Below are positions 61,929 through 64,000 of a stretch of DNA of 64,000 nucleotides, piece after piece; within the stretch, counting starts at the first letter, position 1; every line of letters begins with the position of its first letter. A model generated the notes under the pieces. It was not told where the DNA came from and did not search any database. It was given only the letters and a program-made list of their open reading frames with translations. The stretch spans positions 620,001 through 684,000 of the forward strand of contig NZ_FWPT01000001.1 in assembly GCF_900174585.1 (NCBI RefSeq), in the 5' to 3' direction. Position numbers and translations under genes: made by a program. The DNA comes from Parendozoicomonas haliclonae. GTDB taxonomy: Bacteria > Pseudomonadota > Gammaproteobacteria > Pseudomonadales > Endozoicomonadaceae.

Positions 61929-64000
61929 TTATCGTGTGGATACACGCCGCTTTCTGGCTTTGGCCTTTCCTTTGGGGCGGTCTGCTGCTGATGGGCGCTC
62001 AGGTGCGAGTGAGGTAACAAACTCCGGTTTCAGTGTGACGTACTCCAGATTGTCCAGAAGTAGCGGCAGTTCCAGTTCGTTACCCATTCCCTCGTCACCG
62101 TAAATCGCAGGGTGTTCTTCGGGCAGGATTCTTTGCAGTTCAGAGATGAGGTGGTTATACAGCCGGCTACCAACAATGATTGTGTTCTCCGGTGTGATAT
62201 CACTTGCAAGCCTTGCTCTGGCTGTTGGTGAGAGTGTCTGGCTATATTCTTCAACCATTGTTCTCACCCGTATCGGGAAGTTTTCCGATACGGTTTGTGG
62301 CGTTATGAGAATAACTTTTGCCTTTGGATTAAATAGAGAGAGCCGCATACACATATTAGTGATCAGGCCTTCAGGGCAGACCGATTTGTCGGTTTCATCG
62401 CCATTGTCGACATCGTTGGATGAGAGGTTTTCCCCACGACGATAGGCATAAAGCCCCATAAAGAAGGCTTCCAGGCAGGTGCGGCGGGAGATCGAGCTGT
62501 CTCTAAAGTCCCCTCTGGCATGAAAGGCCAGAAAGAACAGTGCGGCAGCCTCACGGATTGTCACCTCGAAATCTGTTTTGTCTGGATTGTCTTTGGCGAG
62601 TCTCTTGCTCTGACCGTGCTGGGCGTAATCTTCCTTCATTTCAATAATCAGCCGTTTGGCGGCTTCGCAATGAGGGAGTTTTAATGTGTTCAGGTTGTCG
62701 TCTTCAGGACGGTTGGCCAGCTTCTTTCTGGATCTCATTTCTCGCTTCAGATCCGTTTGGATTTCGTCCAGGGATTCTTCCATTTTTCTCAGAATGATCT
62801 CCAGATCCAGTGGTTTACCAATGTCTGACTCAGTGAACAGCCCCGGATAGCGTTTGAGGGTGCCTCGGGATATAAACGCTCTACCAACCTCGGTCAGATA
62901 GCCAAAATCAGCAAGACTCTTCATAGTGTCCAGTGTGCTTTGTTCTACCGATGGCGCGTGGACAATGCGTGAGTTGTGATAAGTATCAATATCGGTATCG
63001 GGCTGGTGGAGTTCTCCAACAAACCCGGCCAGTACTTTTCTCAGTTCCTGAGCCCGTGCCATGGTCTCTTCCCCGGGATCTGCTCTCTTGATGTCCATAA
63101 TGTGTTTCAGGTTCCCCGGAATATCGTGCAGATTGAATGCTCGAGGGTTTTCGGGGAAGGGAGTCCAGCATTGATCCTGAACTGTTTTGGACAGTGCCCA
63201 TCGGTATTCTGGTTTCAACATGCTGCTCAGAACGGAATAAACATCTCTCGGGTCACCGGCACGATACTTGTCAATCATGATCAATAGAAATGCGTGCAGG
63301 CTGCGCATTTGTTCCTCTGAGAGTGAGAGGAGTGCGAGGTAGAGGCTGTCGGTAAAAAGTGATGGATCATTATCATAAGTGAGCAGCGACGAAAGCAGTT
63401 CAATCAGTGCCAGACGCGCAGGGTGCTGGAAAATATCCTGAGTCATTTGCCATAGCGTGGGACGCTCCGGTTCGCTGATGCTCTGACTCATAAGGTAAAG
63501 GTGGGTCATAACGCTTTGGTGTTGGTGCAGGCTCTGGGGGAGAAGTCTGCCATCGTCACCTTGGGTTTTTGGGGGGCAGGCGCTTTCGATATCAATGATC
63601 AGGGCTTCCCAGCTCAGCAGTTGATCGCTATGGAGACTATGCAGTGTGTCTGTCAGGGATTTCTGCTGTTTCAGGTCTTGCTCTTCTGCGTGGGAGCGCA
63701 CGTTATGGAATTTGCCGGTGTACTTACTGTGGGCTTCCCCGATAAAGAAGTATTGATTCGGGTTCTGCCTGAAGTGTTCAGGGAATTTACGATGAAGCGT
63801 CTTACCAAACCGATCACAATAAAGCTTGCGGAGGTGATCTGTAGCCTCGATTGTGTCCAGAAACTGGGTGATTATGGCGACTGACCGCTTGCCGGTATGG
63901 TCGCTTGAATCATCGGGAAGGCTGTCTATTTGCTGGCAGGCCTCCTCGATCTTGCTGTGCTGGTAATGATTTTTTTGATAGGAGCCGATTGTTTCAGGCG
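61929..64000 (-). CDS. Unrecognised large protein, C-terminal part (5' end off right edge)
   Basis: I do not recognise the family. A GTG at 63701 could start a 590-residue product, but the same frame stays open to base 64000 with coding-like content (NPNQYFFIGEAHSKYTGKFH just before the GTG) and no ATG, so the gene continues beyond the window and has at least 690 residues. It is helical throughout, with a clustered basic-acidic coiled coil (EESLDEIQTDLKREMRSRKK), a region AKVILITPQTVSENFPIRVR near the C-terminus and a strongly basic tail (DRPKGKAKARKRRVSTR) that could bind nucleic acid. No signal peptide or membrane helix is visible in this part. Confidence 0.7.
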   Translation of the reverse strand, partial: PETIGSYQKNHYQHSKIEEACQQIDSLPDDSSDHTGKRSVAIITQFLDTIEATDHLRKLYCDRFGKTLHRKFPEHFRQNPNQYFFIGEAHSKYTGKFHNVRSHAEEQDLKQQKSLTDTLHSLHSDQLLSWEALIIDIESACPPKTQGDDGRLLPQSLHQHQSVMTHLYLMSQSISEPERPTLWQMTQDIFQHPARLALIELLSSLLTYDNDPSLFTDSLYLALLSLSEEQMRSLHAFLLIMIDKYRAGDPRDVYSVLSSMLKPEYRWALSKTVQDQCWTPFPENPRAFNLHDIPGNLKHIMDIKRADPGEETMARAQELRKVLAGFVGELHQPDTDIDTYHNSRIVHAPSVEQSTLDTMKSLADFGYLTEVGRAFISRGTLKRYPGLFTESDIGKPLDLEIILRKMEESLDEIQTDLKREMRSRKKLANRPEDDNLNTLKLPHCEAAKRLIIEMKEDYAQHGQSKRLAKDNPDKTDFEVTIREAAALFFLAFHARGDFRDSSISRRTCLEAFFMGLYAYRRGENLSSNDVDNGDETDKSVCPEGLITNMCMRLSLFNPKAKVILITPQTVSENFPIRVRTMVEEYSQTLSPTARARLASDITPENTIIVGSRLYNHLISELQRILPEEHPAIYGDEGMGNELELPLLLDNLEYVTLKPEFVTSLAPERPSAADRPKGKAKARKRRVSTR

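Noticed and set aside
63501-63884. Plus-strand 127-codon frame near the right edge
   Set aside because: Antisense to the large unknown gene, whose frame stays open through the whole stretch.
1-64000. tRNA, rRNA, CRISPR arrays, insertion sequences
   Set aside because: Looked for clover-leaf ends, regular spaced repeats and transposase genes; none found. The element ends in a protein gene, not a tRNA.

Overview
The window is a chromosomal segment of a moderate-GC gammaproteobacterium. The order purH-purD-(RetS-like kinase), fis-dusB, prmA, accBC-aroQ, dsbD is the one I know from Pseudomonas. The combination with an Ysc-like type III secretion system (T3SS), a NagE-type PTS permease, OprD-family porins and GltS suggests a host-associated marine member of the Oceanospirillales, for example Endozoicomonadaceae. 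That placement is inference; no rRNA gene is present to confirm it.

Layout. (1) 1-12771, mostly minus strand: 5' part of a RetS-like sensor kinase, purD, purH, dusB-fis, a DUF3426 zinc-ribbon membrane protein, prmA, aroQ-accB-accC, dsbD, ppa. (2) 12925-13344: a two-CBS-domain protein. (3) 13479-28658: a T3SS cluster. It opens with an unrecognised 511-residue membrane protein, an EspA/SseB-like tip or filament protein, a SycD-class chaperone and two translocators. Then come gatekeeper sctW with tyeA and a SycN-like chaperone, inner rod sctI, sctJ, sctK, sctL, the secretin sctC on the opposite strand, and sctX-sctY-sctV. ATPase, needle, sctD, sctQ and the sctRSTU export genes are not here, so the system must be split over at least two loci. 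(4) 28680-38850: a GNAT acetyltransferase, nagE, a retropepsin-like lipoprotein, a GGDEF protein, an unrecognised membrane protein and cydABX behind an FNR/Anr-type promoter.

(5) 38803-53771: a 15 kb integrative element inserted in the 3' end of cydX. A perfect 39-bp direct repeat marks attL and attR. The left copy lies inside intact cydX. The right copy carries the displaced original cydX tail and, just beyond, a strong terminator. The element carries a serine recombinase, a lone phage-type small terminase, a TPR plus PD-(D/E)XK nuclease, a type I restriction-modification operon (hsdR, a tail-anchored protein, hsdM, hsdS, a DEDDh exonuclease), a replication-like winged-helix protein, a DUF4224 protein, a PrtN-family regulator and a tyrosine integrase. 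It looks like a satellite-type or defence island.

(6) 53850-64000: an SDR oxidoreductase, two OprD-family porins, an FmdB zinc ribbon, aspS, gltS, and a large unrecognised gene that runs off the right edge.

Working together: the T3SS genes encode the export gate (SctV with SctX/SctY), basal body parts and the translocon with its chaperones. cydABX encodes a high-affinity oxidase probably induced at low oxygen. The element has kept the host oxidase gene usable by supplying a replacement end for cydX and a hairpin after it.
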